From contig QHVB01000025.1 of assembly GCA_003222195.1 (NCBI GenBank), positions 1 through 64,000 on the forward strand: DNA of 64,000 bases, read 5' to 3'. The notes under the pieces are model-generated. The model made no database searches. It was not told where the DNA came from and saw nothing but the letters and a program-made list of their open reading frames with translations. Positions 26,468-34,145 of the stretch are shown one piece after another; the first letter of the stretch is position 1, and every line of letters begins with the position of its first letter. Source of the DNA: Gemmatimonadota bacterium. GTDB lineage: Bacteria > Gemmatimonadota > Gemmatimonadetes > Gemmatimonadales > GWC2-71-9. A program made the translations under genes and the position numbers.

Positions 26468-27745
26468 TCAGTTCCCGCGCAGTCGCTCAGCATCTGCAAC
26501 TCGCTGTAGCGCGATGCCGTAGGCGGCAGTTCTAAACGTCACCTTCTTTTCCTTGGCGAGATCCCGCACGGAGACATAGGCCTTCGTGATCGTGGCTTTC
26601 AGCTCCCGGTTCACTTGCTCGTGCGTCCACCGATACTGCTGGAGGTTCTGCGCCCACTCGTAGTAGCTGACGGTCACTCCGCCGGCGTTGGCGAGAAAAT
26701 CGGGGATCACGGCGATGCCGCGCTCCTGGAGAATGAGGTCGGCGGTAGGGGTCGTCGGTTCGTTCGCGCCTTCCACGACGACTTTGCAGTCGACGGTCTT
26801 GGCATTCGCTTCCTTCGTGATGACACCGCCCAGCGCGGCCGGCACCAGCCAATCGCAGGGAATCGTCCACAGCTCCTCATTGGTGATCCGTTTGCCGCCA
26901 CTCCATTCGGGGACCGGCTTCCCATGGGCGACGTGCGCTAGCAGTCCCGGAACGTCGAGCCCCTTGTCGTTGTAAACCCCACCCTCGACGGAGCTCACTG
27001 CGATGACCTTGGCGCCCGCCTCGCTGTCGAGCAGGCGCGCGAGGTGACTGCCCACGTTGCCGAAGCCCTGGATCACGACGCGCCCGCCCTTGACCGGAAT
27101 CCCAAAGTCGCGCGCGTATTCCTGCATGACGTACATCACGCCGCGCCCCGTCGCCTCTTCACGACCCAGCGAGCCACCCAATGCCACCGGCTTTCCCGTG
27201 ACGACGGCGGGGCTGTAGCCCTGACGGCTCGAGTACTCGTCGAGGATCCAGGCCATCACTTGTGCGTTGGTATTGACGTCCGGGGCAGGGATATCACGGT
27301 AGGGACCGAGCACGATCGCGATCCGTTGCGTGAACCGGCGCGTCAGACGCTCGAGCTCGAGCTTGGACAGCTTCTTGGGATCGACGGTCACGCCGCCCTT
27401 CGCGCCGCCGAAGGGGATATCCATCAGCGCGGTCTTCCAGGTCATGATCGCTGCCAGCCCGAGGACTTCGTCGTGATCCGCCTCTGGGTGGTACCGGATT
27501 CCGCCTTTGCACGGGCCGCGCGCGCCGTTGTGCTGAATGCGGTAGCCGGTGAACACCTCGATGCGCCCGTCGTCCATCCGCACCGGCACCTCGACCTGCA
27601 CCTCGCGGAACGGCGACATGAGGATTTTCCGCATGTACGCTTCGAGGTTGATCAGGTCGGCGGCACGATCGAACTGGCTTTGGACGATCGCCCGTCCCGA
27701 CATCGGCGCACGACTCGGGCGCGGCGACTGGTCAGGGGCAGTCAT
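26468..27745 (-). CDS. gdhA: Glutamate dehydrogenase (Glu/Leu/Phe/Val family)
   Basis: A 425-residue enzyme interconverting glutamate and 2-oxoglutarate plus ammonia. It shows GPCKGGIRYHP, the catalytic-lysine segment PFGGAKGGV, and the Rossmann motif GFGNVGSH. The length fits hexameric bacterial GDH. The ATG at 27745 lies close behind a cloverleaf-like palindromic repeat (27753-27826), and the GGAG that could act as ribosome site is at the repeat's edge. The TGA stop abuts the right arm of the four-helix-bundle element. Confidence 0.94.
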   Translation of the reverse strand: MTAPDQSPRPSRAPMSGRAIVQSQFDRAADLINLEAYMRKILMSPFREVQVEVPVRMDDGRIEVFTGYRIQHNGARGPCKGGIRYHPEADHDEVLGLAAIMTWKTALMDIPFGGAKGGVTVDPKKLSKLELERLTRRFTQRIAIVLGPYRDIPAPDVNTNAQVMAWILDEYSSRQGYSPAVVTGKPVALGGSLGREEATGRGVMYVMQEYARDFGIPVKGGRVVIQGFGNVGSHLARLLDSEAGAKVIAVSSVEGGVYNDKGLDVPGLLAHVAHGKPVPEWSGGKRITNEELWTIPCDWLVPAALGGVITKEANAKTVDCKVVVEGANEPTTPTADLILQERGIAVIPDFLANAGGVTVSYYEWAQNLQQYRWTHEQVNRELKATITKAYVSVRDLAKEKKVTFRTAAYGIALQRVADAERLRGN

Positions 27746-27752
27746 GGGACTC

Positions 27753-27826
27753 CACAGGCTAAAGCCTGTGCTCGGCCAGCACTGTCCTTAAGGACAACGT
27801 TTGCCGAGCACACCCTTCAGGGTGTG
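27753..27826. repeat. Three-armed palindromic repeat, copy 1
   Basis: In order: palindrome at 27753-27770 (CACAGGCTAAAGCCTGTG), CTCGGC at 27771-27776, palindrome GTCCTTAAGGAC at 27784-27795, GCCGAG at 27803-27808, and hairpin 27809-27826 (CACACCC/GGGTGTG). CTCGGC pairs with GCCGAG, enclosing the middle arm. Copy 2 at 31535-31608 keeps each stem through paired base changes. Confidence 0.85.
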
Positions 27827-27840
27827 AAAACGAAACGAGA

Positions 27841-28968
27841 TCATGTGGGACGCAGGCGCCGGCCGGCGAGCCGGGCGCTGGGGTTTCTGGCTTCGTTCAG
27901 GGCTTGAGCGGGATTCGGGGCGCGCTCGCGGCGCGTACCGCCATCGGTCAATACGCCTATGACGTCGCTCGTGACGGTCGCCGGCGCTTCGCTGGGGTGC
28001 TCGAGCGCGAAGACGAGCCCAATCTGCTGACTGGTCACCTTGGCGACTGTGCCGTTCCAGCCGCGATCGGCGGGGGGCGGTCGCAGGCCGACGATCAAGG
28101 GACAGACCGCGGGATCGAGCGCGACCGGCGTGACCAGTGGGGCTCCCAGCCGGTCGGCGAGGTCGGTGCCGGCCGGGAATTCCGGGCCGAGCAGGACCAC
28201 CTGGCCAAAGTGCCAGTCGCTGTTCGCCGCGACTTCCGCGAACGTCGCGACGATCGTTTCGTCACTCGGAGCGACGGGACCCGGTGTCGACGCCAACACG
28301 ATCGATCCGGTGTCGCCAAACCACCGCTCGGATGCGCTCAGGTCTTCGGGCCGGCGCGGGGCGTAGGAGCCGTAGCGTCGCGTCGTCGCGATTTCGCGCT
28401 CGGCGTCGGCCCGCTGCTCGGCGTGCTCTGCCGCCTGCGCGGCACCCTCGAAGGCCACCTCGGCGGCCTGATAGCGGCCGGCGTCGCGGAGGATCTGGCC
28501 GCGGAGCTTCAGCGTGTCGGTGTGGGGCTCCAGCGCGAACGCGCGGTCCAGCGCCAGCAATGCGCGGTTGCGGTCTCCCAGTCGATAGGCGGCATAGCCG
28601 AGCTCGTGCCAGACGATTGCCAGGTCAGGATCGGCTTCCACGGCGCGCTCGAGCTCGGCCAACGCTTCCAGATAGCGTCCCAATTCGGTCAGCGCCGCGC
28701 CCCGGAGCGTGAAGGAGAACCCTGTCTCTCCAAACGTCGCGCGCGCGCGATCGGCGAGTTGCAACGCCTCTGCGCCCCGACCACCGGCACGGAGCAGCTC
28801 GAAGTACTCGGCCCAGCCGGCTTTCAGCTCCGGCTTGGCGGCCAGCAACTCGTCGTATGCGGCCTGCGCATCTTGCACGCGTCCTTCGCGCGCGAGCCAG
28901 CGCGCCCGCGCGAGCGCCCGTTCGCTGCGGGCGTCTGGAAACAAGTCGTAAGACGCGGTCGTGCGCAT
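27841..28968 (-). CDS. TPR-repeat protein
   Basis: A 375-residue protein with at least four tetratricopeptide-like helical pairs in its first half (for example GRYLEALAELERAVEADPDLAIVW, shown here only in part as ALAELERAVEADPD, then NRALLALDRAFALEP). The second half is an unrecognised globular region. No signal peptide is seen. The ATG at 28968 is preferred to a TTG three codons upstream. Likely a scaffold or adaptor; partners unknown. Confidence 0.75.
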   Translation of the reverse strand: MRTTASYDLFPDARSERALARARWLAREGRVQDAQAAYDELLAAKPELKAGWAEYFELLRAGGRGAEALQLADRARATFGETGFSFTLRGAALTELGRYLEALAELERAVEADPDLAIVWHELGYAAYRLGDRNRALLALDRAFALEPHTDTLKLRGQILRDAGRYQAAEVAFEGAAQAAEHAEQRADAEREIATTRRYGSYAPRRPEDLSASERWFGDTGSIVLASTPGPVAPSDETIVATFAEVAANSDWHFGQVVLLGPEFPAGTDLADRLGAPLVTPVALDPAVCPLIVGLRPPPADRGWNGTVAKVTSQQIGLVFALEHPSEAPATVTSDVIGVLTDGGTRRERAPNPAQALNEARNPSARLAGRRLRPT

Positions 28969-29036
28969 GGCGCTCAAATCTACCCGAGCGCCACTCGCTG
29001 GCTAGCGGCGACCGACCTATCTACATTTCTGCCGCC

Positions 29037-30389
29037 ATGGATCGAGACCAATTGCTCCGCGAGCTGAACGAGTTTCTGCGAATTCCCTCGGTCTCAACGT
29101 TGCCCGCACACAATCAGGATTGCCGCGCCGCCGCCGAATGGGTCGCCGCCGCACTGCGACGCATCGGATGTCGCGACGTCGAATTCCTTGGCAGCCAAAC
29201 GCATCCCGTCGTCTGGGGCAAAGGGCCTGACGTGCCGGGCGCGCCGACCTTACTGATCTACGGCCACTACGACGTGCAGCCACCCGATCCGCTCGCGGAG
29301 TGGACGACGCCGCCCTTCGAGCCGACGCAGCGGGACGGCCGGATCTACGCGCGCGGTGCCGCGGACGATAAAGGGCAGGTCTTCTGCCTGCTGCAGGCGA
29401 TCGCCGCGTCCCCGCGTCCGGGCGTCAACTTCCGCTTCCTCATCGAAGGCGAAGAGGAGTACGGCTCCAAGGTCTTGTTCGATTTGCTGAAGCGCGAGCC
29501 GCAGCGCGTGCGCGCTGACGCGGTGCTGGTGGCCGACATGTCGTATGTCGCGCCCGGTTGGCCCGCGGTCTACACGACGCTGCGTGGGCTGTGTTACGCC
29601 GAGATCACGGTGCGGACGTCCAAGACGGACCTGCACTCCGGGGAATACGGCGGCGCCGCTCCGAACGCACACGAGGAATTGTGCCGGCTGCTCGGTCGTT
29701 TGAAAACCGCAGACGGCAAGATCCACATCCCGGGCCTCTATGGTCCCGTGAAGCGGCCCTCAAAGGCCGAGCTTGCCGCGTGGAAGAAATTGCCATTCAA
29801 CGAAAAGGATTTCCTCACCAAACGCGTGCAGGGGAAGGGGCTCGTCGGTCTGAAGCAGGCGTCGGTCCTCGAGCGTCTCTGGGCACTGCCGACGTTCGAG
29901 ATTCACGGCATTCTCGGCGGCTTCACGGGGGAGGGTGCGAAGACGGTTATTCCTGCCGAGGCGACCGCGAAAGTGAGCATGCGGCTCGTGCCCAACCAGA
30001 AGCTGGCGACGGTCGAGCGCCAGCTGGTGGCTGCCGTAAAGCGCTTCGCGCCGAAATATGTGACCGCGAGCGTGCGATTTCTTCACGGGGCAGATCCGGC
30101 GCAGATCAAGCTCAACAGCCCAGCGTTCAAGCTGCTGGACCAGGCTTTCAAGGACGTCACGGGGCGGGGCAGCGTCCCGGCGCGCGCCGGCGGATCGATC
30201 CCCGTCGTGCCGGCGCTGGCATCGGCCGGGGCGCCCGTGATTCTCACCGGCATCGGGTTGCCCGATGACCGGCTCCACGCGCCGAATGAGAAGCTCGAGC
30301 TGAAGCAGCTCTGGGATGGGATCGAGGTGTTCCGGCGGTTCTACGAGCTGCTCGGGAGTCAGGAGTCAGGAGTCAGGAGTCGGGGCTGA
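29037..30389 (+). CDS. M20 family dipeptidase/peptidase
   Basis: A 450-residue metallopeptidase of the carnosinase/CPG2 type. Zinc ligands and catalytic residues are visible in YGHYDVQP, RGAADDKGQ and EGEEEYGS, in the standard order, and a dimerisation domain lies in the middle (about 190-310). It probably cleaves short peptides in the cytoplasm; no signal peptide is present. The final residues (SQESGVRSRG) and the TGA stop are encoded by the GGAGTCA repeat arm starting at 30354, so the native C-terminus was probably near ELLG. Confidence 0.9.
   Translation: MDRDQLLRELNEFLRIPSVSTLPAHNQDCRAAAEWVAAALRRIGCRDVEFLGSQTHPVVWGKGPDVPGAPTLLIYGHYDVQPPDPLAEWTTPPFEPTQRDGRIYARGAADDKGQVFCLLQAIAASPRPGVNFRFLIEGEEEYGSKVLFDLLKREPQRVRADAVLVADMSYVAPGWPAVYTTLRGLCYAEITVRTSKTDLHSGEYGGAAPNAHEELCRLLGRLKTADGKIHIPGLYGPVKRPSKAELAAWKKLPFNEKDFLTKRVQGKGLVGLKQASVLERLWALPTFEIHGILGGFTGEGAKTVIPAEATAKVSMRLVPNQKLATVERQLVAAVKRFAPKYVTASVRFLHGADPAQIKLNSPAFKLLDQAFKDVTGRGSVPARAGGSIPVVPALASAGAPVILTGIGLPDDRLHAPNEKLELKQLWDGIEVFRRFYELLGSQESGVRSRG
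30354..30389. repeat. Left word-repeat arm (GGAGTCA words)
   Basis: Four GGAGTC(A) words at 7-base period, then CGGGGCTGA. It codes for the last residues of the M20 peptidase on the plus strand and for the stop of the four-helix-bundle gene on the minus strand. TGACTCCC recurs at 30395-30402. Confidence 0.9.
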
Positions 30390-30807
30390 TTTTCTGACTC
30401 CCAGGCCCGGTCTCGAGCCGCCTGCGCAGCGATCGGATCAATCCACCAAGCATCTTGGCGATGGCATTGCACGAATCCAAGAGTCGGCGCTGATCGTCGT
30501 CAGCGATGTATTCCAGCCGTCGCGCTATCAGGACCTGAGTTTCGACTTCGCCTAGCGATCCGACGGCAACTGAGAGGTGGCGCAGGTAATCTCCGGTCCT
30601 CGACCTTCCATGTCCCTCCGCAATATTCGAAGGCACCGAAACGGCTGCGCGCCGCAGCTGGTCAACCAGCGAGTAGCGCTCTTCCCTGGGAAAAGCGGCG
30701 GTAATGCGATAGATCGCTACGACAAGGTCCATCGAGTCCTGCCACACGACAAGATCGCGGTACCCACGTACGGGTCCGGATGTTCGACTGGCGGCGGTCG
30801 TGGCCAT
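30373..30807 (-). CDS. Four-helix-bundle protein (S23/IVP family), second copy
   Basis: A 144-residue protein with the family blocks YRDLVVWQ, IYRITAAFPREERYSLVDQ, RRAAVSVPSNIAEG and AVGSLGEVETQ. It is related to the protein at 26005 but clearly divergent, so it is not a recent copy. The ATG at 30807 is preferred to a TTG at 30834. The C-terminal residues and the TGA come from the left repeat arm. It sits opposite in strand to the M20 gene and converges on it. Function unknown. Confidence 0.85.
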   Translation of the reverse strand: MATTAASRTSGPVRGYRDLVVWQDSMDLVVAIYRITAAFPREERYSLVDQLRRAAVSVPSNIAEGHGRSRTGDYLRHLSVAVGSLGEVETQVLIARRLEYIADDDQRRLLDSCNAIAKMLGGLIRSLRRRLETGPGSQKISPDS

Positions 30808-30878
30808 TGCTGAACCTGAGACGCGCTCCCGCAAACCACCGCACCATTCCTACGCTGGTTGGAGCGTTTGGACGCGCC

Positions 30879-30908
30879 CTGACTCCAGACTCCTAGCTCC
30901 CGACTCCG
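30879..30908. repeat. Right word-repeat arm (GACTCC words)
   Basis: Three GACTCC words within 30 bases, inverted relative to 30354-30389. It encodes the C-terminal GVGS and the TAG stop of the oxidoreductase on the minus strand. Confidence 0.85.
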
Positions 30909-31528
30909 TGTTTCTTACTAGCGTTCCGGAACTTGTTGATCTCGTGCTGCGTCAGGCCGCGGCCGCCGTACCGCTCCTCGGTCCACGGATCGCCGTGCAT
31001 GTGATAGCCGTTTTGCTCCCAAAAGCCCGGCAGATCCTCGTCTAACAATTCGAAGCCGCGCACCCATTTTGCGCTCTTCCAGAAATAGAGGTGTGGCACG
31101 AGCAGCCGAGCCGGCCAGCCATGCTCGGGGGTGAGTGGTTCGCCGGCCCACTTCAGGGCGATCAGGTTCTCCGGTCGGTTGAGATCCGCCAGCGGCAGGT
31201 TGGTCGTGAATCCCTGCTCGGCGACAACGAGACAAAATTTGGCTTCTGGTTTCACCCCGGCGCGCTCGAGCAGCAGCGGGACTGCGACGCCTTCGAATGT
31301 GTTATCGAGCCGGCTCCAGGTCGTGACGCAATGGATGTCGCAGAGCACGGTCTTGCGCGGCAGGGCGAGCAGCTCCTCATACGTGAGCGAGAACGGCCGC
31401 TCGACGAACCCCGAAACCTTGAACGTCCATTTCGCGGTATCGACCATCGGTACGTCGCCGTAGTGCAGGACCGGCCATTTGGTGGTTTGGATTTGCCCCG
31501 GAGGGATCCGAGACCTGGTTTCGCTCAT
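30893..31528 (-). CDS. Molybdopterin-dependent oxidoreductase (sulfite-oxidase-like domain)
   Basis: A 211-residue protein made almost only of the oxidoreductase molybdopterin-binding domain, as in YuiH/MsrP-type proteins. The block CDIHCVTTWS carries the Cys expected to bind molybdenum; GFTTNLPL and HGWPARLLVPHLYFWKSAKW are also typical. No twin-arginine signal is seen, so it may be cytoplasmic. The substrate is unknown. The ATG at 31528 follows the second three-armed repeat. The C-terminus runs into the right arm of the four-helix-bundle element. Confidence 0.88.
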   Translation of the reverse strand: MSETRSRIPPGQIQTTKWPVLHYGDVPMVDTAKWTFKVSGFVERPFSLTYEELLALPRKTVLCDIHCVTTWSRLDNTFEGVAVPLLLERAGVKPEAKFCLVVAEQGFTTNLPLADLNRPENLIALKWAGEPLTPEHGWPARLLVPHLYFWKSAKWVRGFELLDEDLPGFWEQNGYHMHGDPWTEERYGGRGLTQHEINKFRNASKKHGVGS

Positions 31529-31534
31529 TGTGTT

Positions 31535-31608
31535 CCCAGGCTAAAGCCTGGGCTCGGCGTGCGCTGTCCTGAAGGACAGTGATTGCCGAGCACACTCTTT
31601 AGAGTGTG
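31535..31608. repeat. Three-armed palindromic repeat, copy 2
   Basis: CCCAGGCTAAAGCCTGGG (31535-31552), CTCGGC (31553-31558), CTGTCCTGAAGGACAG (31564-31579), GCCGAG (31585-31590) and CACACTCTTTAGAGTGTG (31591-31608). Compared with copy 1, changed positions in the outer stems change on both sides. It overlaps the 3' end of lipB. Confidence 0.85.
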
Positions 31609-32242
31609 AAACACTCACGCCGAACGCCCTTTCAAACCCTTGCAGAACCGCGTCGACACTCTCGCGCCACACCGTCTCCCGTTTCCCGTTTCGCAGCTCC
31701 CGCTCGACCGACGTCATTTGCACGCCCTGAATTCCGCACGGCACAATTCGATCGAAATGCGCGAGATCCGTCGTGACATTGAGCGCGAACCCGTGCCACG
31801 TGACCCACTGCTTCACGTGAATGCCGATGCTCGCGATCTTCCGCCGGCGCGTCCACACGCCGGTGAATCCCGGATTCCGCTCGGCGGGGATATCGAGAAG
31901 CGCGAGCGCGTAGATCAGCGCCTGCTCGAGGGTGCGGAGATACCAGTGCAGGTCTTTCTTGTAGGCGCCGAGGTCGAGGATGGGATAGCCGACGAGCTGG
32001 CCCGGCCCATGAAACGTCACGTCACCGCCGCGCTCGACTTCGAACACGTCGATGCCGTCGGGCTGCAGCAGGTGCGAGACCTGCGAGTTCCTGCCGAACG
32101 TGACGACGGGCGGATGCTCGAGCAACAGCAGGACGTCACGAGACAGCCGGCCAGCGATGCGGTCCTCGGCAAGCTGGCGCTGCCATGCGAGCGCGTCCGG
32201 ATAGGGCACCAGCCCGGCCTGAATGACGTCGAGCACGCTCAT
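31541..32242 (-). CDS. lipB: Lipoyl(octanoyl) transferase
   Basis: A 233-residue enzyme moving octanoyl groups from acyl carrier protein to lipoyl domains. Family motifs are RGGDVTFHGPGQLVGYPI, the catalytic lysine in KIASIGIHV and the catalytic Cys in VPCGI. The last two dozen residues and the stop are encoded by the three-armed repeat, so the C-terminal tail is not native LipB sequence. The ATG overlaps the stop of the membrane-protein gene upstream by 4 bases. LipA is encoded at the head of the same operon. Confidence 0.94.
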   Translation of the reverse strand: MSVLDVIQAGLVPYPDALAWQRQLAEDRIAGRLSRDVLLLLEHPPVVTFGRNSQVSHLLQPDGIDVFEVERGGDVTFHGPGQLVGYPILDLGAYKKDLHWYLRTLEQALIYALALLDIPAERNPGFTGVWTRRRKIASIGIHVKQWVTWHGFALNVTTDLAHFDRIVPCGIQGVQMTSVERELRNGKRETVWRESVDAVLQGFERAFGVSVSHSKECARQSLSFRTAHAEPRL

Positions 32243-32661
32243 GGGGCGACCGGACCCTTTCCCTGGACCGCCCACCGCGCGGCGGTCATGCCGGCAGCGA
32301 TGTCGAGGAGCACCCACGCGACCAGCCCCGGAATGCCGACCAGCCCGTAAATCGGTGCACCGAGGAAACCGGCAAGCAGAGCGCCCACTGCTCCCAGGAC
32401 GGCGATCACGCCACGTTGCCAGATGTTTTCGAGTGCCCCACTTCGGTACCACGCATACCCGCCGCCGACTCCAATCGCCAGGAACAACCCGGCAGAAAGA
32501 GCCTTGGATCCAGGGTCGGTGACGTCGTTGGGGCTCACGTAGTCACGCAGAATCGCCGTCACAACCTGTGAGGCACTCAGGCAGGCGCCGCCAAATCCGA
32601 CTCCTGCGGCGAGGGAGCCGAGGCCGAGCGCGAGCGGGTCCTTAACCGATTGCTCGCTCAG
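32239..32661 (-). CDS. Small membrane protein of the PDH/lipoylation operon, possible CTG start
   Basis: The open frame runs from the lpdA stop to the lipB start. A GTG at 32562 gives 107 residues, but the frame stays open upstream with a plausible extra membrane segment (PLALGLGSLAAGVGFGGACL). No ATG, GTG or TTG lies between 32562 and lpdA. A CTG at 32661 overlaps the lpdA stop as CTGA, the same geometry as the ATGA overlaps nearby, and would give 140 residues with about four helices. The function is unknown; it resembles no family I can name. Confidence 0.6.
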   Translation of the reverse strand: MSEQSVKDPLALGLGSLAAGVGFGGACLSASQVVTAILRDYVSPNDVTDPGSKALSAGLFLAIGVGGGYAWYRSGALENIWQRGVIAVLGAVGALLAGFLGAPIYGLVGIPGLVAWVLLDIAAGMTAARWAVQGKGPVAP

Positions 32662-34049
32662 ATATGCAACACGCGCCCGAGCGAATCGAGCGCGGCTTCT
32701 CCGATGGCTTCCGACATCGTGGGATGTGCGTGGATCGCCAGATCGATCTCCTCGACGGTGTACTCATTTTCGCGGGCGACCGCCAGCTCGTGAATCATTT
32801 CGGACGCGTGCGCGCCGACGATGTGCGCGCCGAGAATCTCGCCGTACTTCTTGTCGCGCAGGATCTTCACGAAGCCGTCCGTTTCTCCCGTGCCGCGTGC
32901 CCGGCCGTTCGCGGAGAAGGGGAACTTGCCCGCGACGTAGTCGAGCTTCTTCTCCTTACACTGATCCTCCGTCAGTCCGATACTGGCGACCTCGGGATGA
33001 CAGTACGTCACGCTCGGCACGTTGTCGTACTTGATGGGATACGGCTTTTGCCCGGCGATGAACTCGGCCACGACGGCGCCTTCACGAAAGCCCTTGTGTG
33101 CCAACATGGGGGGCCCTGCGACGTCGCCGATGGCGTAATAGCCCGGCGCGGTGGTCTGCAGGTTCTTGTCGACCTTGATGAACCCGTGATCGGTGAGCTG
33201 AATCCCGCACTCCTTGAGGCCGATGTTCTCGGTGTTCACGGCGCGGCCGGCGGCCATGAGCACGGCCGCGGCTGTCACCTGCTTCTTCTCACCGCCGGCC
33301 TCCACGTCGAGCGTGACCTTGTCCTTGCCCACGGTTGCTTTCGTGACCTTGGCGCCGGCAATGACGTCGATGCCCCGCTTGCGGTAGCTCTTGGTCAGCA
33401 CGTCCGATGCTTCCGCGTCCTCGATGGGAAGAATCCGCGGCAGGGCTTCGATGAGCGTGACCTTCACCCCGAACGCCTGGAAGATGTCGGCGAACTCCAT
33501 TCCCACGGCCCCCGCGCCGATGATGGCGAGCGAATCCGGCACGCGTTCCAGCAGCAGCGCTTCATCCGACGAGATCACCGTCGTCTTGTTGATCTCGAGG
33601 CCAATCTGCGGAATGCCTTTCACGCGAGAGCCCGTGGCGATCACGACGGCCTTCTTGGCCTCGTGCACGTCGCTGCCCACTTTGACTTTCTTGCCGGGCT
33701 GCGCCACGCCCGTGCCTTTGATGACGGTGATCTTGTGCTTCTTCATCAGGAACTCGACGCCTTTCGAGTTCTGGTCGCTCACGCGACGCGACCGTTTCAT
33801 CGCGACGCCGTAATCGGTTTTGACCCCGCTCACTTCGACGCCAAAGTCCCTCGATTCCTTCAGGAGGCTGGCGATGTAGGCGGAATGCAGCAGGGCTTTG
33901 GTCGGGATGCACCCAATGTTGACGCACACGCCGCCCAATTTTTCCTGCTCGACGACCGCCGTGCTGATGCCGAGTTGGGCGCTGCGAATCGCGCAGATGT
34001 AGCCCGCGGGGCCGCCGCCCAGGACGATGACGTCAAACGAACTGGCCAC
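32658..34049 (-). CDS. lpdA: Dihydrolipoyl dehydrogenase (E3)
   Basis: A 463-residue flavoenzyme that reoxidises dihydrolipoyl groups of PDH and the glycine cleavage system with NAD+. The FAD motif GGGPAGYICAIR, the redox disulphide in GGVCVNIGCIPTKALL, the NAD motif GAGAVGMEFA and the C-terminal active-site HAHPT(M)SE are all present. The start is GTG at 34049 with AAGGAG five bases before it; a longer frame to 34136 would be coded by a word repeat and is rejected. Confidence 0.96.
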   Translation of the reverse strand: MASSFDVIVLGGGPAGYICAIRSAQLGISTAVVEQEKLGGVCVNIGCIPTKALLHSAYIASLLKESRDFGVEVSGVKTDYGVAMKRSRRVSDQNSKGVEFLMKKHKITVIKGTGVAQPGKKVKVGSDVHEAKKAVVIATGSRVKGIPQIGLEINKTTVISSDEALLLERVPDSLAIIGAGAVGMEFADIFQAFGVKVTLIEALPRILPIEDAEASDVLTKSYRKRGIDVIAGAKVTKATVGKDKVTLDVEAGGEKKQVTAAAVLMAAGRAVNTENIGLKECGIQLTDHGFIKVDKNLQTTAPGYYAIGDVAGPPMLAHKGFREGAVVAEFIAGQKPYPIKYDNVPSVTYCHPEVASIGLTEDQCKEKKLDYVAGKFPFSANGRARGTGETDGFVKILRDKKYGEILGAHIVGAHASEMIHELAVARENEYTVEEIDLAIHAHPTMSEAIGEAALDSLGRVLHI

Positions 34050-34061
34050 AGGTGCTCCTTC

Positions 34062-34145
34062 ATTGCGGATTTCGGATTGTGGATTGCGGATTCTCACGGT
34101 GGGCTTCGCACCCAATCCGCAATCCGCAATCGACAATCCGCAATT
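34062..34145. repeat. Inverted word repeat (GCGGATT words) between pdhC and lpdA
   Basis: The arm at 34062-34093 repeats ATTGCGGATT-like words; the arm at 34112-34145 carries AATCCGC words in inverted order, with an 18-base loop. It fills the intergenic space between the pdhC stop and the lpdA ribosome site and would form a long hairpin in the operon mRNA. Confidence 0.85.

Larger units (their letters stand above)
30354..30908 (-). mobile_element. IVS-like element: second four-helix-bundle gene between word-repeat arms
   Basis: Same plan as 25856-26467 with a different word. The left arm has four GGAGTC words at 7-base spacing (30355, 30362, 30369, 30376). The right arm has GACTCC three times (30881, 30888, 30902). 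Both arms invade the 3' ends of the flanking genes and supply stop codons to the M20 peptidase, the four-helix-bundle gene and the molybdopterin oxidoreductase. Confidence 0.55.

Noticed and set aside
31672-31690. CCCGTTT words in lipB as a repeat arm
   Set aside because: Only two to three short words without an inverted partner; weak on its own.
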